From positions 91,806-155,805 of the forward strand of contig NZ_FMCU01000014.1 of NCBI RefSeq assembly GCF_900091525.1: 64,000 nucleotides of DNA, read 5' to 3'. Made by a program: the position numbers and the translations under genes. Every line of letters starts with the position of its first letter. The stretch's first letter is position 1. The DNA is from Micromonospora matsumotoense. Its GTDB lineage: Bacteria > Actinomycetota > Actinomycetes > Mycobacteriales > Micromonosporaceae. Of this stretch, positions 23,477 through 34,613 are shown piece after piece. The notes below the pieces were generated by a model, which was given only the letters and a program-made list of their open reading frames with translations, did not search any database and was not told the DNA's origin.

Positions 23477-24703
23477 ATGCGTGGGCAACTGACCGGCACC
23501 GAGCCGCCGACCGGCCCGGAAGCCGCCGTTGCCGGGCCGCCGGCGACTCCCGGGCCGCCGGCGACTCCCGGGCCGCCGGCGACTCCCGGGCTGACGGCGA
23601 CTTCCGGGCTGACGACGGCACCCGAGCCGTCGGCCGCTCCCGGGCCTACCGTCGGCATCGCGCCGGATCTCGCCCACCACGGGGACGCCGAGGCCACCCC
23701 CGGCCTGGTCGACCTGGCCGTGAACGTCCGCCGGGACCCGATGCCGGACTGGCTGGCCGACCCGCTCACCGCCGCCCTCGCCGACCTGGCCGGCTACCCC
23801 GACCCCCGGCCGGCCCGGGCCGCCGTCGCCGCCCGGCACGGTCGCCCACCGGCGGAGGTGCTGCTCACCGCCGGTGCCGCCGAGGGCTTCGTGCTGCTCG
23901 CCCGCGCCCTGGGCGGGGTACGCCGGCCGGTGGTGGTGCACCCGCAGTTCACCGAGCCGGAGGCCGCGCTGCGGGCCGCCGGTCACCGGGTCGAGCGGGT
24001 GCTTCTCGACCCGGACGACGACTTCCGGCTCGACCCGGCCCGGGTGCCGGCCGACGCCGACCTGGTCATGATCGGCAACCCGACCAACCCGACCTCCGTG
24101 CTGCATCCGGCCGCCGATCTTGCCGCGCTGGCCCGACCCGGTCGGGTGCTCGTCATCGACGAGGCGTTCGCCGACACCACCGGCGTACCCGGCGTCGAGG
24201 GTGAACCGGAGTCGCTCGCCGGTCGCCGCGACCTGCCCGGCCTGGTGGTGGTGCGCAGCCTCACCAAGACCTGGGGCCTGGCCGGCCTGCGGATCGGCTA
24301 CCTGCTGGGCGAGGCCGCGTTGCTGGACCGGCTCGCCGCCGTCCAGCCGCTCTGGGCCGTCTCCACCCCGGCGCTGGCCGCCGCCACCGCCGTCGCGTCG
24401 CCGACCGCCGTCGCCGCCGAGCGCGCCATCGCCGCCCGGCTCGCCGCCGACCGCGACCACCTGGTGAGCCGCCTGTCGGCCCTGCCCGGGGTACGCGTCG
24501 CGGGCCGCCCGGCCAGCGCCTTCGTCCTGATCCACCGCCCCGGCGCCGACCGGGTACGCCAGGCGCTGCGCGAGCACGGCTGGGCCGTCCGACGCGGCGA
24601 CACCTTCCCCGGGCTGGGACCGGACTGGCTGCGGATCGCCGTCCGCGACCCGGCGACCACCGACGCGTTCATCGAGGTACTGACGGAGATCCTGGAGGCA
24701 TGA
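23477..24703 (+). CDS. cobC: CobC/CobD-type PLP aminotransferase-fold enzyme (threonine-phosphate decarboxylase-like)
   Basis: A 408-residue fold-type I PLP enzyme related to histidinol-phosphate aminotransferase. It keeps GAAEGFVLLAR, NPTNPTSV, VIDEAFAD, the PLP Lys in SLTKTWGLAGLRIGY, and a late Arg (LRIAVRD). In cobalamin loci this enzyme makes the aminopropanol-phosphate linker. The first 55 residues are Pro/Ala/Thr-rich and contain three copies of PPATPG encoded by an 18-bp tandem repeat. Its TGA overlaps the cobT ATG, so it heads the cobC-cobT-cysG operon. Confidence 0.85.
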   Translation: MRGQLTGTEPPTGPEAAVAGPPATPGPPATPGPPATPGLTATSGLTTAPEPSAAPGPTVGIAPDLAHHGDAEATPGLVDLAVNVRRDPMPDWLADPLTAALADLAGYPDPRPARAAVAARHGRPPAEVLLTAGAAEGFVLLARALGGVRRPVVVHPQFTEPEAALRAAGHRVERVLLDPDDDFRLDPARVPADADLVMIGNPTNPTSVLHPAADLAALARPGRVLVIDEAFADTTGVPGVEGEPESLAGRRDLPGLVVVRSLTKTWGLAGLRIGYLLGEAALLDRLAAVQPLWAVSTPALAAATAVASPTAVAAERAIAARLAADRDHLVSRLSALPGVRVAGRPASAFVLIHRPGADRVRQALREHGWAVRRGDTFPGLGPDWLRIAVRDPATTDAFIEVLTEILEA

Positions 24704-25890
24704 TGCTGGAGACGACGATCGCGGCGATCGGTCCGCTCGACGAGTCGGCGATGACCGCCGCCCGGGACCTCCAGGCCCGGCTCACCAAGCCGGCCGGCTC
24801 GCTCGGTGCCCTGGAGGACCTGTCCGTACGCCTGGCCGGCCTGGCCGGAGCCTGTCCGCCCCCGCTGCCCGAGCCGGCGGCGGTGGCGATCTTCGCCGGC
24901 GACCACGGTGTGCACGCCCAGCGGGTCACCCCGTGGCCGCAGGAGGTCACCGCCCAGATGATCGGGAACTTCCTGGCCGGTGGGGCGGTCGTCAACGCGT
25001 TCGCCCGACAGGCCGGCGCCTCGGTCACCGTGGTCGACGTCGGCGTCGCCACCCCGCTGTCATTCCCACCCGAGGCGGCCGCCGGCACTGACCCGGCCGC
25101 CGGCGCTGAGGTGAGCGGCGGGGCTGAGGCGGCCGACGGTCGAGCGGTCCCGACCGGTGGGGCTGCCGGCGCGACGGGTGGTCCGGCCGGTGCCGCGCCG
25201 GCGTCGCCGCGCCTGGTCGACGCGAACGTGCGGCGGGGCACCCGGGACATGACCGTCACCGCCGCGCTCACCCCGGACGAGGTGCGGGCGGCGATCGGGG
25301 TCGGCATCCGGATCGCCGGCGAGCTGATCGACGCCGGGGCGGGCGTGCTGCTCACCGGGGACATGGGGATCGCCAACACCACGCCGTCCGCCGCGCTGAT
25401 CGCCGCGTTCACCGGGGTCGACCCGGCCGAGGCGACCGGCCGGGGGACCGGGGTCGACGACGAGACGTACCGCCGCAAGATCGGTGTGGTGCGGACGGCG
25501 CTGGACCGGCACCGGCCCGACCCGGCCGACCCGCTGGGGGTGCTGGCGGCCGTCGGCGGCCTGGAGCACGCGGCGCTGGCCGGCCTGATCCTCGGCGCGG
25601 CCGCCCGCCGGGTGCCGGTGCTGCTCGACGGGGTGATCGCGGTCAGCGCCGCGCTCGCCGCCGCCGCCTTCGCCCCCGACGCGGTCGGTGCGATGATCGC
25701 CGGGCACCGCTCCGCCGAGCCGGGCGCCACCGTGGCGCTGCGTCACCTCGGGCTCGACCCGCTGGTCGACCTCGGCCTGCGCCTCGGCGAGGGCACCGGC
25801 GCGTTGCTGGCGTTGCCGGTGGTCACCGGCGCCGTCCGGGTGCTGCACGAGGTGGCGACGTTCGACGCGGCGGGGGTTTCCGAGAAGTGA
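24700..25890 (+). CDS. cobT: Nicotinate-nucleotide-dimethylbenzimidazole phosphoribosyltransferase (CobT)
   Basis: A 396-residue enzyme that activates 5,6-dimethylbenzimidazole to alpha-ribazole phosphate for the lower ligand of cobalamin. Family marks are LTKPAGSLGALEDL, FAGDHGVHAQRVTPWPQEVT, GDMGIANTTPSAA and the C-terminal LRLGEGTGALLALP with the catalytic Glu. An Ala/Gly-rich insert occupies about residues 120-165. The ATG at 24700 overlaps the cobC stop; ATG 24703 is better spaced from the GGAGG. Its stop overlaps cysG (GTGA). Confidence 0.93.
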   Translation: MMLETTIAAIGPLDESAMTAARDLQARLTKPAGSLGALEDLSVRLAGLAGACPPPLPEPAAVAIFAGDHGVHAQRVTPWPQEVTAQMIGNFLAGGAVVNAFARQAGASVTVVDVGVATPLSFPPEAAAGTDPAAGAEVSGGAEAADGRAVPTGGAAGATGGPAGAAPASPRLVDANVRRGTRDMTVTAALTPDEVRAAIGVGIRIAGELIDAGAGVLLTGDMGIANTTPSAALIAAFTGVDPAEATGRGTGVDDETYRRKIGVVRTALDRHRPDPADPLGVLAAVGGLEHAALAGLILGAAARRVPVLLDGVIAVSAALAAAAFAPDAVGAMIAGHRSAEPGATVALRHLGLDPLVDLGLRLGEGTGALLALPVVTGAVRVLHEVATFDAAGVSEK

Positions 25891-27176
25891 GCACCAACCC
25901 GTACCCCCTCGGCCTGCGGCTCGCCGGTCGGCGGGTGGTCGTGGTGGGCGGCGGCGCCGTGGCCAGCCGCCGGGTCCCCGCCCTGTTGGACGCCGGCGCC
26001 GACGTCCTGCTGGTCGCCCCCGAGGTGACCCCGGCCCTGCGCGCGCACGTCGACGCCGGACGGCTGCACTGGCGGCCCCGCCGGTTCGCCCCCGACGACC
26101 TCGACGGGGCGTGGCTGGTGCAGGTCGCGGTGGACGATCCGCTCGCCGCCGCCTCGGTCAGCGACGTCGCCGACGAACGGCGGATCTTCTGCGTCCGGGC
26201 CGACGACCGGACGGCGGCCACCGCGTGGACGCCGGCGGTCACCCGGCACGGGCCGGTCACCGTCGCGGTGCTCGGCGGGGGCGACCCGCACCGGGCGATG
26301 GGCGTCCGCGACGCCGTCCGGGAACTGCTCAACGCCCGGACCGGGCTGCTCGTCGACCCGGGGGAGCCGGTGGCGGCCGGGGCCGACGCGGGCCCGCCGG
26401 GTCCGGCACCGGCCGGGCTCGGGAGCGGGGCGACCCTCCCCGCCGCTCCGGTCGGTCGGGTGTCGCTGGTCGGCGCGGGACCGGGCGACCCGGAACTGAT
26501 CACCGTGAAGGGGTGGCGGCTGCTCACCGAGGCGGACGTGGTGGTCGCCGACCGGTTGGTGCCCGGACTGCTCCTGGACGAGCTGCGCCCCGACGTCGAA
26601 CTGGTCGACGCCGCCAAGATCCCCTACGGACCGTCCCGCACCCAGGAGGAGATCAACCGGATACTGGTCGACCGGGCGCTCGCCGGCAAGGTCGTGGTCC
26701 GGCTCAAGGGCGGCGACCCGTACGTCTTCGGGCGTGGCGGGGAGGAGTTGCTGGCCTGCGCGGCGGCCGGCGTACCGGTGACCGTGGTGCCGGGGGTGAC
26801 CAGCGCGATCGCCGTGCCGGCGGCGGCGGGTGTCCCGGTGACCCACCGGGCGGTGGCGCACGAGTTCACAGTGGTGTCCGGGCACGTCGCCCCGGACTCG
26901 CCGGTCTCCCTGGTGCGCTGGGAAGCCCTTGCCGGGCTGCGCGGCACCCTGGTGGTGTTGATGGGGCTGAAGAACCTGGCCGCCATCACCGCCACCCTGA
27001 CCCGGCACGGCCGGGACGCGGCCACCCCGGTCGCGGTGATCCAGGAGGGCACCACGGGTGACCAGCGCAGCCTGCGGTCGACGCTCGGCGCGGTGGCGGC
27101 GGACGTGGTCGAGGCGGGCCTGCGTCCACCGGCCATCGTGGTGATCGGCGACGTGGTCGACGCCCTCACCACCTGA
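25887..27176 (+). CDS. cysG: Sirohaem synthase-like fusion: precorrin-2 dehydrogenase plus uroporphyrinogen-III methyltransferase
   Basis: A 429-residue two-domain protein. Residues 1-150 form an NAD-binding precorrin-2 dehydrogenase (VVVVGGGAVASRR). An Ala/Pro/Gly linker follows, and residues 190-429 are a SUMT methyltransferase (VSLVGAGPGDPELITVKG, VRLKGGDPYVFGRGGEE, VPGVTSAIAVPA). It makes precorrin-2, the shared precursor of sirohaem and cobalamin. Compared with E. coli CysG the segment between domains is shortened. GTG start overlapping the cobT stop; last gene of the operon. Confidence 0.93.
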   Translation: MSTNPYPLGLRLAGRRVVVVGGGAVASRRVPALLDAGADVLLVAPEVTPALRAHVDAGRLHWRPRRFAPDDLDGAWLVQVAVDDPLAAASVSDVADERRIFCVRADDRTAATAWTPAVTRHGPVTVAVLGGGDPHRAMGVRDAVRELLNARTGLLVDPGEPVAAGADAGPPGPAPAGLGSGATLPAAPVGRVSLVGAGPGDPELITVKGWRLLTEADVVVADRLVPGLLLDELRPDVELVDAAKIPYGPSRTQEEINRILVDRALAGKVVVRLKGGDPYVFGRGGEELLACAAAGVPVTVVPGVTSAIAVPAAAGVPVTHRAVAHEFTVVSGHVAPDSPVSLVRWEALAGLRGTLVVLMGLKNLAAITATLTRHGRDAATPVAVIQEGTTGDQRSLRSTLGAVAADVVEAGLRPPAIVVIGDVVDALTT

Positions 27177-27261
27177 CCCCGCCGGCCCGATCGCGACCGC
27201 CTGCCTCGGCCGGCCGTCCCGCCCGCCTCGGCCGTCCCGCCCGCCCGGCCGAGCGCCGGTT

Positions 27262-27335
27262 GATCGACTCTTGTTCGCCGATGTAGCGGTATCCCGAGGT
27301 GGGGATACCGCTACATCGGCGCAGGTGAGTCGATC
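27262..27335. repeat. Palindrome related to the 6457 repeat
   Basis: 27262-27295 pairs with 27302-27335: 20 bp then 9 bp of perfect stem, separated by a 5-nt internal mismatch, around a 6-nt loop. The core and outer arm (GATCGACTC) match the element at 6457. It lies between the convergent cysG and otsB-GH15 genes and touches the stop codon of the latter. Confidence 0.82.
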
Positions 27336-29941
27336 TACTGCTTGAGCATGTTGTCCAGCAGCAGGGCACAGCGGATCAGCCCGAGGTGGCTGTACGCCTG
27401 CGGGTGGTTGCCCAGTCCGCGCTCGGCCAGCGGGTCGTACTGCTCGGGGAGCAGCCCGGTCGGGCCGGCGGTGTCGACCATCTGGGCGAACAGCTCCTCC
27501 GCGTCGGTGCGCCGACCGGTGCGCAGGTACGCCTCGATCAGCCACGCCGTGCAGATGTGGAAGCCACCCTCCCGGCCGGGCAGGCCGTCGTCCCAGTGGT
27601 ACCGGTAGACGACCGGTCCGCTGCGCAGATCCGCCTCGATCTTGAGCACGGTGGAGAGGAAACGCGGGTCGTCACCCGGGAGCAGGCCGGACAGCCCGAT
27701 CCAGAGCGAGGAGGCGTCCATGTCCTCGTCGCCGTACGCGACGCTGTACGCCTCGACCTCCTCGTGCCAGCCGTTCTCCAGCACGTTGGCGCCGATCCGG
27801 TCCCGCAGCTCGACCCACTCCGGCCGGTCCTCGCCGTCGTGCTGACGCACCACGTGCAGGGCCCGGTCGACGGTCATCCAGCACATCACCTTGGAGAAGA
27901 TGTGGTGCCGGGGTGGGAGGCGGGCCTCCCAGATGCCGTGGTCGGGCTCGTGCCAGCGGCGGCGGACCGCCTCGACCATGTTGTCCAGCACCCGCCACTC
28001 GTCGTCGCGGACCGAGCCCCGGGCGTCGGCGACGGCCGCGATCAGGTCGGCGATCGGGCCGAAGACGTCCAGTTGGAGCTGGTGGTTGGCGAGGTTGCCG
28101 ACCCGGACCGGCCGGGAGCCGGCATATCCGGGCAGGGTGTCGATGACCGCCTCGGCACCCAGCTCGTAACCGTCCACCGTGTAGAGCGGGTGCAGCCGCT
28201 CGGGGTGCCCGCCGGTGCGCTCGATGCAGCCGTCCACCCAGCGCAGCAGCGCCTCGGCCTCCTCGATCGAGCCGAGGTCGACCAGGGCCCGCGCGGTCAT
28301 CGCCGCGTCGCGCAGCCAGCAGTACCGGTAGTCCCAGTTGCGGACGCCGCCCAGCTCCTCCGGCAGCGAGGTGGTCGCCGCCGCCAGGATCGAGCCGGTC
28401 GCCTCGTGGCAGAGCCCACGCAGGGTGAGCGCGCTGCGGGCGACCAGGTCCCGGGCGGTGGCGGGCAGCCGTAGCGAGGCCACCCAGTCCTTCCAGGGCT
28501 GCTCGGCCTTGGCCTGCCGGTCGTGGATGGCGACCGCGTGGTCCTCCAGGCTGTGCGTGCCGAAGCGCAGCTCCAGCACCACCTGGCCGCCGGTGGCGGA
28601 GAGGTCGACCACGGCGTGCGCGGTCTGGTACCCGCCGTCGTTGCGGACCTGCCAGGTCACCCCGGGGGAGTAGAGCGCGACGGGTTCGTTGGAGCCGAGC
28701 ACCAGCAGGCCGTCGTCCATCGGCTGGAGCTGGGTGGCGACCTGGCCGAACTCGGGGCGCGGGGCGAACTCGATCTTGGCCCGGCCGGAGCCGGTGAGCA
28801 CCCGGACCAGGGTGGAGTCGCCGGTGATGACGGCCGGGCCGTCCGGGGTGGTCTCCCGGGCCGGCAGGTCCAGCCAGTCGGTGACGGTGAGCCCCGACCA
28901 GCGGGTCTCCACGGTCATCGTGCCGTTGCGGTAGCGCTGGCCCAGCGGGATGCCGCCGCGCTCCGGCCCGACGGTGAAGTGCCCGGCCGGGCTGCCGCCG
29001 ACCAGGTCGGCGAAGATCGCCGCCGAGTCGGGCTTGGGGTGGCAGAGCCAGCTGACCTTGGCCTCGGGGGTGAGCAGCGCGACGGTACGGCCGTTGGCGA
29101 GCATCGAGTGCCGTTCGATCGGCACCGCCCGCTCGCCGAAGAGCCAGTGCCGGCGGGTCTCCAGCAGCAGGCCGAGTGCCCGGGCCGCCTCGATCGGCTC
29201 GGCCACCCGGTAGTGCGCCTGGGTGTCGCCGGGGCCGATCTTGATGCCCAGGTCGGGGCCGTGCAGGTTGCCGAAGGCGTTCTCGTCGGTGACGTCGTCG
29301 CCGATGAAGAGCACCGCGCTGGCCGAGAGCTGGGTGCGCAGCTGGTCGACCGCGGTGCCCTTGTGGGTGGCGACCACCGACAGCTCGATGACCTCCTTGC
29401 CCTGGGTGACGGTGACGTCGTCCCACTTCGCGGGCCCGTTGCGGACGGCTTCGACGGCGGCGGCGGCGACCTGGGGGTCGACCCCGCGGGTGTGCACCGC
29501 GACGCTGGCCGGCTTGCGTTCCAGCCGTACCCCCGGGTGGGCGAGGGCGATCTCGCGTAGCGCGTCGCGCAGCCGGGTGCGGACCGCGACCAGTTCGGGG
29601 GAGAGCCGCTCGACGAAGCCGATGTCGAACTCGGAGCCGTGGCTGCCGACGAGGTGGATCTCGTTGGGCAGCCGGGACAACGCGGCCAGGTCGCGCAGCG
29701 CGCGCCCGGAGACCACCGCGACGGTGGTCTGCGGCAGCGCGGCCAGCGCCCGGACGGCGGCGACCGACTCGGGCAGCGGCACCGCCTTGCTCGGGTCCTC
29801 GACGATCGGCGCGAGGGTGCCGTCGTAGTCGCAGGCGACCAGGAGCTGTGGTACGCGGGCGATCCGTCCGATCGCCGCGAGCAGCTCCGGGTCCATGGTC
29901 CCGGCGGCGGGGGTGATGATCTCGGCGGTGGGGGCGTTCAC
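27335..29941 (-). CDS. otsB: Trehalose-6-phosphate phosphatase fused to GH15 glucoamylase/trehalase domain
   Basis: An 868-residue fusion. Residues 1-265 are an OtsB HAD phosphatase: DYDGTLAP (nucleophile Asp), VSGR and GDDVTDENAF. Residues 270-868 are a GH15 enzyme: GGVRNWDYRYCWLRDA, GIWEARLPPRHH (probable general acid Glu), DMDASSLWIGL and NHPQAYSHLGLI. GH15 relatives in actinobacteria include trehalases. The GTG start overlaps the otsA stop (GTGA), so OtsA product passes to a protein that could both make and split trehalose. Whether both halves are active is not visible. Confidence 0.92.
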   Translation of the reverse strand: MNAPTAEIITPAAGTMDPELLAAIGRIARVPQLLVACDYDGTLAPIVEDPSKAVPLPESVAAVRALAALPQTTVAVVSGRALRDLAALSRLPNEIHLVGSHGSEFDIGFVERLSPELVAVRTRLRDALREIALAHPGVRLERKPASVAVHTRGVDPQVAAAAVEAVRNGPAKWDDVTVTQGKEVIELSVVATHKGTAVDQLRTQLSASAVLFIGDDVTDENAFGNLHGPDLGIKIGPGDTQAHYRVAEPIEAARALGLLLETRRHWLFGERAVPIERHSMLANGRTVALLTPEAKVSWLCHPKPDSAAIFADLVGGSPAGHFTVGPERGGIPLGQRYRNGTMTVETRWSGLTVTDWLDLPARETTPDGPAVITGDSTLVRVLTGSGRAKIEFAPRPEFGQVATQLQPMDDGLLVLGSNEPVALYSPGVTWQVRNDGGYQTAHAVVDLSATGGQVVLELRFGTHSLEDHAVAIHDRQAKAEQPWKDWVASLRLPATARDLVARSALTLRGLCHEATGSILAAATTSLPEELGGVRNWDYRYCWLRDAAMTARALVDLGSIEEAEALLRWVDGCIERTGGHPERLHPLYTVDGYELGAEAVIDTLPGYAGSRPVRVGNLANHQLQLDVFGPIADLIAAVADARGSVRDDEWRVLDNMVEAVRRRWHEPDHGIWEARLPPRHHIFSKVMCWMTVDRALHVVRQHDGEDRPEWVELRDRIGANVLENGWHEEVEAYSVAYGDEDMDASSLWIGLSGLLPGDDPRFLSTVLKIEADLRSGPVVYRYHWDDGLPGREGGFHICTAWLIEAYLRTGRRTDAEELFAQMVDTAGPTGLLPEQYDPLAERGLGNHPQAYSHLGLIRCALLLDNMLKQ

Positions 29942-31338
29942 TCGGCCTCCGTCCCCGGTGCGCCCAACTCGGTCAAAAAGGAATTCGCCCAGTGCCCCAC
30001 ATCGTGGGTGCGCAGATGACGTTGCATGATCCGCATGCGTCTGCGGGCCTCCGGCTTCTCTACGTGTACAGCCCGCAGGAGGGCGTCCTTGACGGCGTCG
30101 GGGTCGTGCGGATTGCACAGGAACGCCTGACGCAGCTCGGTGGCCGCGCCGGCGAATTCGCTGAGCACGAGCGCACCGCCCTGGTCGGCGCGCGACGCGA
30201 CGTACTCCTTGGCCACCAGGTTCATTCCGTCTCGCAGCGGGGTCACCATCATCACGTCGGCCGCGACGTACATCGCGGCCAGTTCGGAGCGACTGTACGA
30301 CTGATGCAGATAATGCACCGCCGGCACGCCGACCCTGCCGAATTCGCCATTAATCCGACCAACCTCGCGTTCTACCTTGACACGAAGTGCCTGGTAGTGC
30401 TCCACGCGCTCGCGGCTGGGCGTGGCGACCTGCACCATAACCGCGTCCGGAACTGTCAACTTTCCGTCAGAGAGGAGTTCCCGGAATGCCTTGAGGCGGA
30501 GTTCGATCCCCTTGGTGTAGTCGAGCCGGTCGACGCCCAGGATGATCGTCTTCGGGTTGCCCAACTCCTCGCGGATCTGCTTGGCCCGGGCCTGGATCGC
30601 CGGGTCCTCGGCGAGCCGCTCCATCTCCCTGGTCTCGATGGAGATCGGGAACGCGCCGGCCTTCACCTGCCGCCCGTCGACCTGGATCATCTGACCCTCG
30701 TAGCGCAGCCCGAGCAGGTGCCGGGCCAGCCGGACGAAGTTCTGCGCGGCCAGCCGCTGCTGGAAACCGACCAGATCGCTGCCGAGCAGACCGCGTAGGA
30801 TCTCGGTGCGGAACGGCATCTGCATGAACAGCTCGATCGGCGGGAACGGGATGTGCAGGAAGAAGCCGATCTTGAGATCCGGCCGCAGCTCGCGCAGCAT
30901 CGCCGGGACCAGCTGGAGCTGGTAGTCCTGCACCCAGACCGTCGCGCCCTCGGCCGCGACGTCCGCCGCCGCCTCCGCGAACCGGGCGTTCACCAGCCGG
31001 TACGCCTCCCGCCAGCGGCGCTTGTAGGCGGGTGTCTCGACGGCGTCGTGATAGAGCGGCCAGATGGTCGCGTTGGACTGGCCCTCGTAGTAGCGTTCCA
31101 ATTCCTCGGCACTCAAGGGCACCGGGTGCAGGCGGATGCCCTCCAGGTCGAACGGCTCCGGGGCGGCGCCGGTGCCACCGGCCCAGCCGACCCAGGTGCC
31201 CCGGTGCTCGGCCAGGACGGGGTGCAGCGCGGTGACCAGCCCACCGGGGCTGCGCCGCCACTGCCGTCCCTCGGGTGTGCTCACCTCGTCGACCGGCAGT
31301 CGGTTGGCCACAACGACAAAGGAGCTACGGACGGTCAC
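29938..31338 (-). CDS. otsA: Trehalose-6-phosphate synthase
   Basis: A 466-residue GT20 enzyme that joins UDP- or ADP-glucose to glucose-6-phosphate. Seen are VVANRLPV at the N-terminus, RSPGGLVTAL, VWVQDYQLQLVP, FFLHIPFPP, VDRLDYTKGI (phosphate and sugar-nucleotide site) and TPLRDGMNLVAKEY. The GTG at 31338 follows CGGAGG. It is the first gene of the two-gene trehalose operon and is divergent from ettA. Trehalose serves as stress solute and spore reserve in these bacteria. Confidence 0.95.
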   Translation of the reverse strand: MTVRSSFVVVANRLPVDEVSTPEGRQWRRSPGGLVTALHPVLAEHRGTWVGWAGGTGAAPEPFDLEGIRLHPVPLSAEELERYYEGQSNATIWPLYHDAVETPAYKRRWREAYRLVNARFAEAAADVAAEGATVWVQDYQLQLVPAMLRELRPDLKIGFFLHIPFPPIELFMQMPFRTEILRGLLGSDLVGFQQRLAAQNFVRLARHLLGLRYEGQMIQVDGRQVKAGAFPISIETREMERLAEDPAIQARAKQIREELGNPKTIILGVDRLDYTKGIELRLKAFRELLSDGKLTVPDAVMVQVATPSRERVEHYQALRVKVEREVGRINGEFGRVGVPAVHYLHQSYSRSELAAMYVAADVMMVTPLRDGMNLVAKEYVASRADQGGALVLSEFAGAATELRQAFLCNPHDPDAVKDALLRAVHVEKPEARRRMRIMQRHLRTHDVGHWANSFLTELGAPGTEAE

Positions 31339-31664
31339 GATCGGCCACCTCCGGGTGCTGACGGGTCCACCGCGATGAGCGTACTGAGCGTAGCTGCGGC
31401 GTCTGGGACCCCGTGCCGGAGTTACCTACCCGTCCCACGGCCGCTGAACCCGCACCGTGATCTTGTCAACATCGCCAGCTCAGCGGTAGCGGTAGTGACG
31501 CGGACGATGCCGGGCGGGGTGATGTGGGCGCGGTGGGCCGTACCTGTCAGGATTGACGGTGGCGTGCGCGTGGCCGGCTCCCGGCCGGCGGCGGCGGGCG
31601 AAGGTCGCAGCCCGCGCCGCGCCGCCGCCCAAGGCGACAGCAATCGACGGAGGTAGCCCGCACC
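31339..31664. other. Divergent promoter region otsA/ettA
   Basis: 326 bases without a gene. TTGTCA (31463-31468) and TAGCGG (31487-31492), 18 nt apart, are a possible ettA promoter. Leftward TACGCT hexamers near 31383-31400 could serve otsA. Neither is strong. Confidence 0.35.
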
Positions 31665-33341
<1,677 letters not shown>

Positions 33342-33343
33342 GC

Positions 33344-33790
33344 ATGGCGGACCGTTTCGTCTACCACTGCACCCTGCGCTGGTCCGACCTGGACGCGTAC
33401 GGCCACATCAACAACTCGCGCTTCCTCACCCTGTACGAGGAGGCGCGGGTGGCGTTGATGTTCGCCGGCGGCAAGGCGTGGGGGGTCGGCTCGTTCGCCG
33501 ACGGGGTCGTCATCCGTCGGCACGAGGTCGACTACCTGCGCCCGGTCGACTACGCGCTCGGCCGGGCCACCGCCCAGGCCGCGCCGACCGTCCGGATCGA
33601 GCTGTGGGTGGAGCGCATCCGGGCCGCCTCGTTCACCGTCGCCTACGAGTTGTACGACGGTGAGGTGCTGGCCAGCACCGCCCGTTCGGTGCTGGTCCCG
33701 TTCGACCTGGTCGAGAAGCGACCCCGGCGGATCAGCGACGACGAACGGGCCTTCCTGGAGTCGTGGGCGCTGACCGACGGGGCGGCGTGA
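33344..33790 (+). CDS. Hotdog-fold acyl-CoA thioesterase (4HBT)
   Basis: A 148-residue single hotdog domain. RWSDLDAYGHINNSRFL carries the catalytic Asp and the HINN helix start of 4-hydroxybenzoyl-CoA thioesterase-like enzymes. It begins 2 nt after ettA and ends by overlapping the next GTG, so it is in the ettA operon. The acyl-CoA substrate is unknown. Confidence 0.9.
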   Translation: MADRFVYHCTLRWSDLDAYGHINNSRFLTLYEEARVALMFAGGKAWGVGSFADGVVIRRHEVDYLRPVDYALGRATAQAAPTVRIELWVERIRAASFTVAYELYDGEVLASTARSVLVPFDLVEKRPRRISDDERAFLESWALTDGAA

Positions 33791-34482
33791 ACGGCGGGTC
33801 CACCGTCCGGCCCGGGCACGGGCTGGCCGGTGCCGACGACGCGGGGGCCTTCCTCGCCCGGCTGGTGCGCCTCGACCCGGCCACGGTGGTCCGGCTGCGC
33901 CCGTTGCCCGACGTCGGCCGTACCGCGCTCTGGGCCCGGTTGCCGTGGGACGTGCTGGTGGTCCGGACGGTGGCCGGCCCGGCTCCCGCCGACGTGACCG
34001 TGGTGGCGGCCGAGTTGCTGGCCCGGTTGGCGGCCGCCGACACCACGCTGCCCCCCGGCCGGGACGACCGGTGGCGCTGGCCGCTGCCGCCGGTGGCGAG
34101 TCGACCGGTCGAGGTGCTGCCCGCGGCCGGGTTGCGGAGGATCGCCGAGGCCGCGGCCGGCACCCTGCGCACGGCCGCCGCCGAAGGGGTACGCGGACGC
34201 GCGGTGGGGCAGCGGGTGCTGCGGGACGCGCTGCTCGACCACGTGGCGGTGACCGTCACTCCGGACGCCGACCCCGGCGCGCCGGTGGAGATCACCCAAC
34301 GGCTGGTGCAGGGCCTGGTCCGGATGGGCTTCCTCGGCCCGGCCGAGGTCACCGGGGCCCAGGAGGTCCAGGTCCGGGTGGCCGGCCGGTGGGTCGGCCT
34401 GGTGGGACCATACGGAGCCGCCTGGTCGCGGAAAGTCTCCGATCTCGCAATTCGTCCGGCGCGGGATCAGCCGAAAGTATGA
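33787..34482 (+). CDS. Hypothetical actinobacterial protein
   Basis: A 231-residue protein, Val/Ala/Leu-rich, with no clear motif, signal or membrane helix. The C-terminal part (VEITQRLVQGLVRMGFLG, QVRVAGRWVGLVGPYGAAW) looks folded. GTG start overlapping the thioesterase stop, so it is translationally coupled and last in the ettA operon. Function not recognised. Confidence 0.75.
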   Translation: MNGGSTVRPGHGLAGADDAGAFLARLVRLDPATVVRLRPLPDVGRTALWARLPWDVLVVRTVAGPAPADVTVVAAELLARLAAADTTLPPGRDDRWRWPLPPVASRPVEVLPAAGLRRIAEAAAGTLRTAAAEGVRGRAVGQRVLRDALLDHVAVTVTPDADPGAPVEITQRLVQGLVRMGFLGPAEVTGAQEVQVRVAGRWVGLVGPYGAAWSRKVSDLAIRPARDQPKV

Positions 34483-34559
34483 CCCCGGCTCATTCTTCCG
34501 GGTTGGTGCTGCCGTTGGGGGGGTGTCTCAACCCGGCTGTCCGGGTACCGTCCATCCTC

Positions 34560-34589
34560 GGATCCAACGCACCGTAGGCGATTGGATCC
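34560..34589. promoter_or_regulatory. 8-bp inverted repeat before the YbjN-type gene
   Basis: GGATCCAA (34560-34567) and TTGGATCC (34582-34589) flank a possible -10 (TAGGCG, 34575). It could be an operator or an mRNA hairpin; the binding protein is unknown. Confidence 0.35.
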
Positions 34590-34613
34590 GCTGGGGAGTG
34601 AGGTGCGCGAGCG

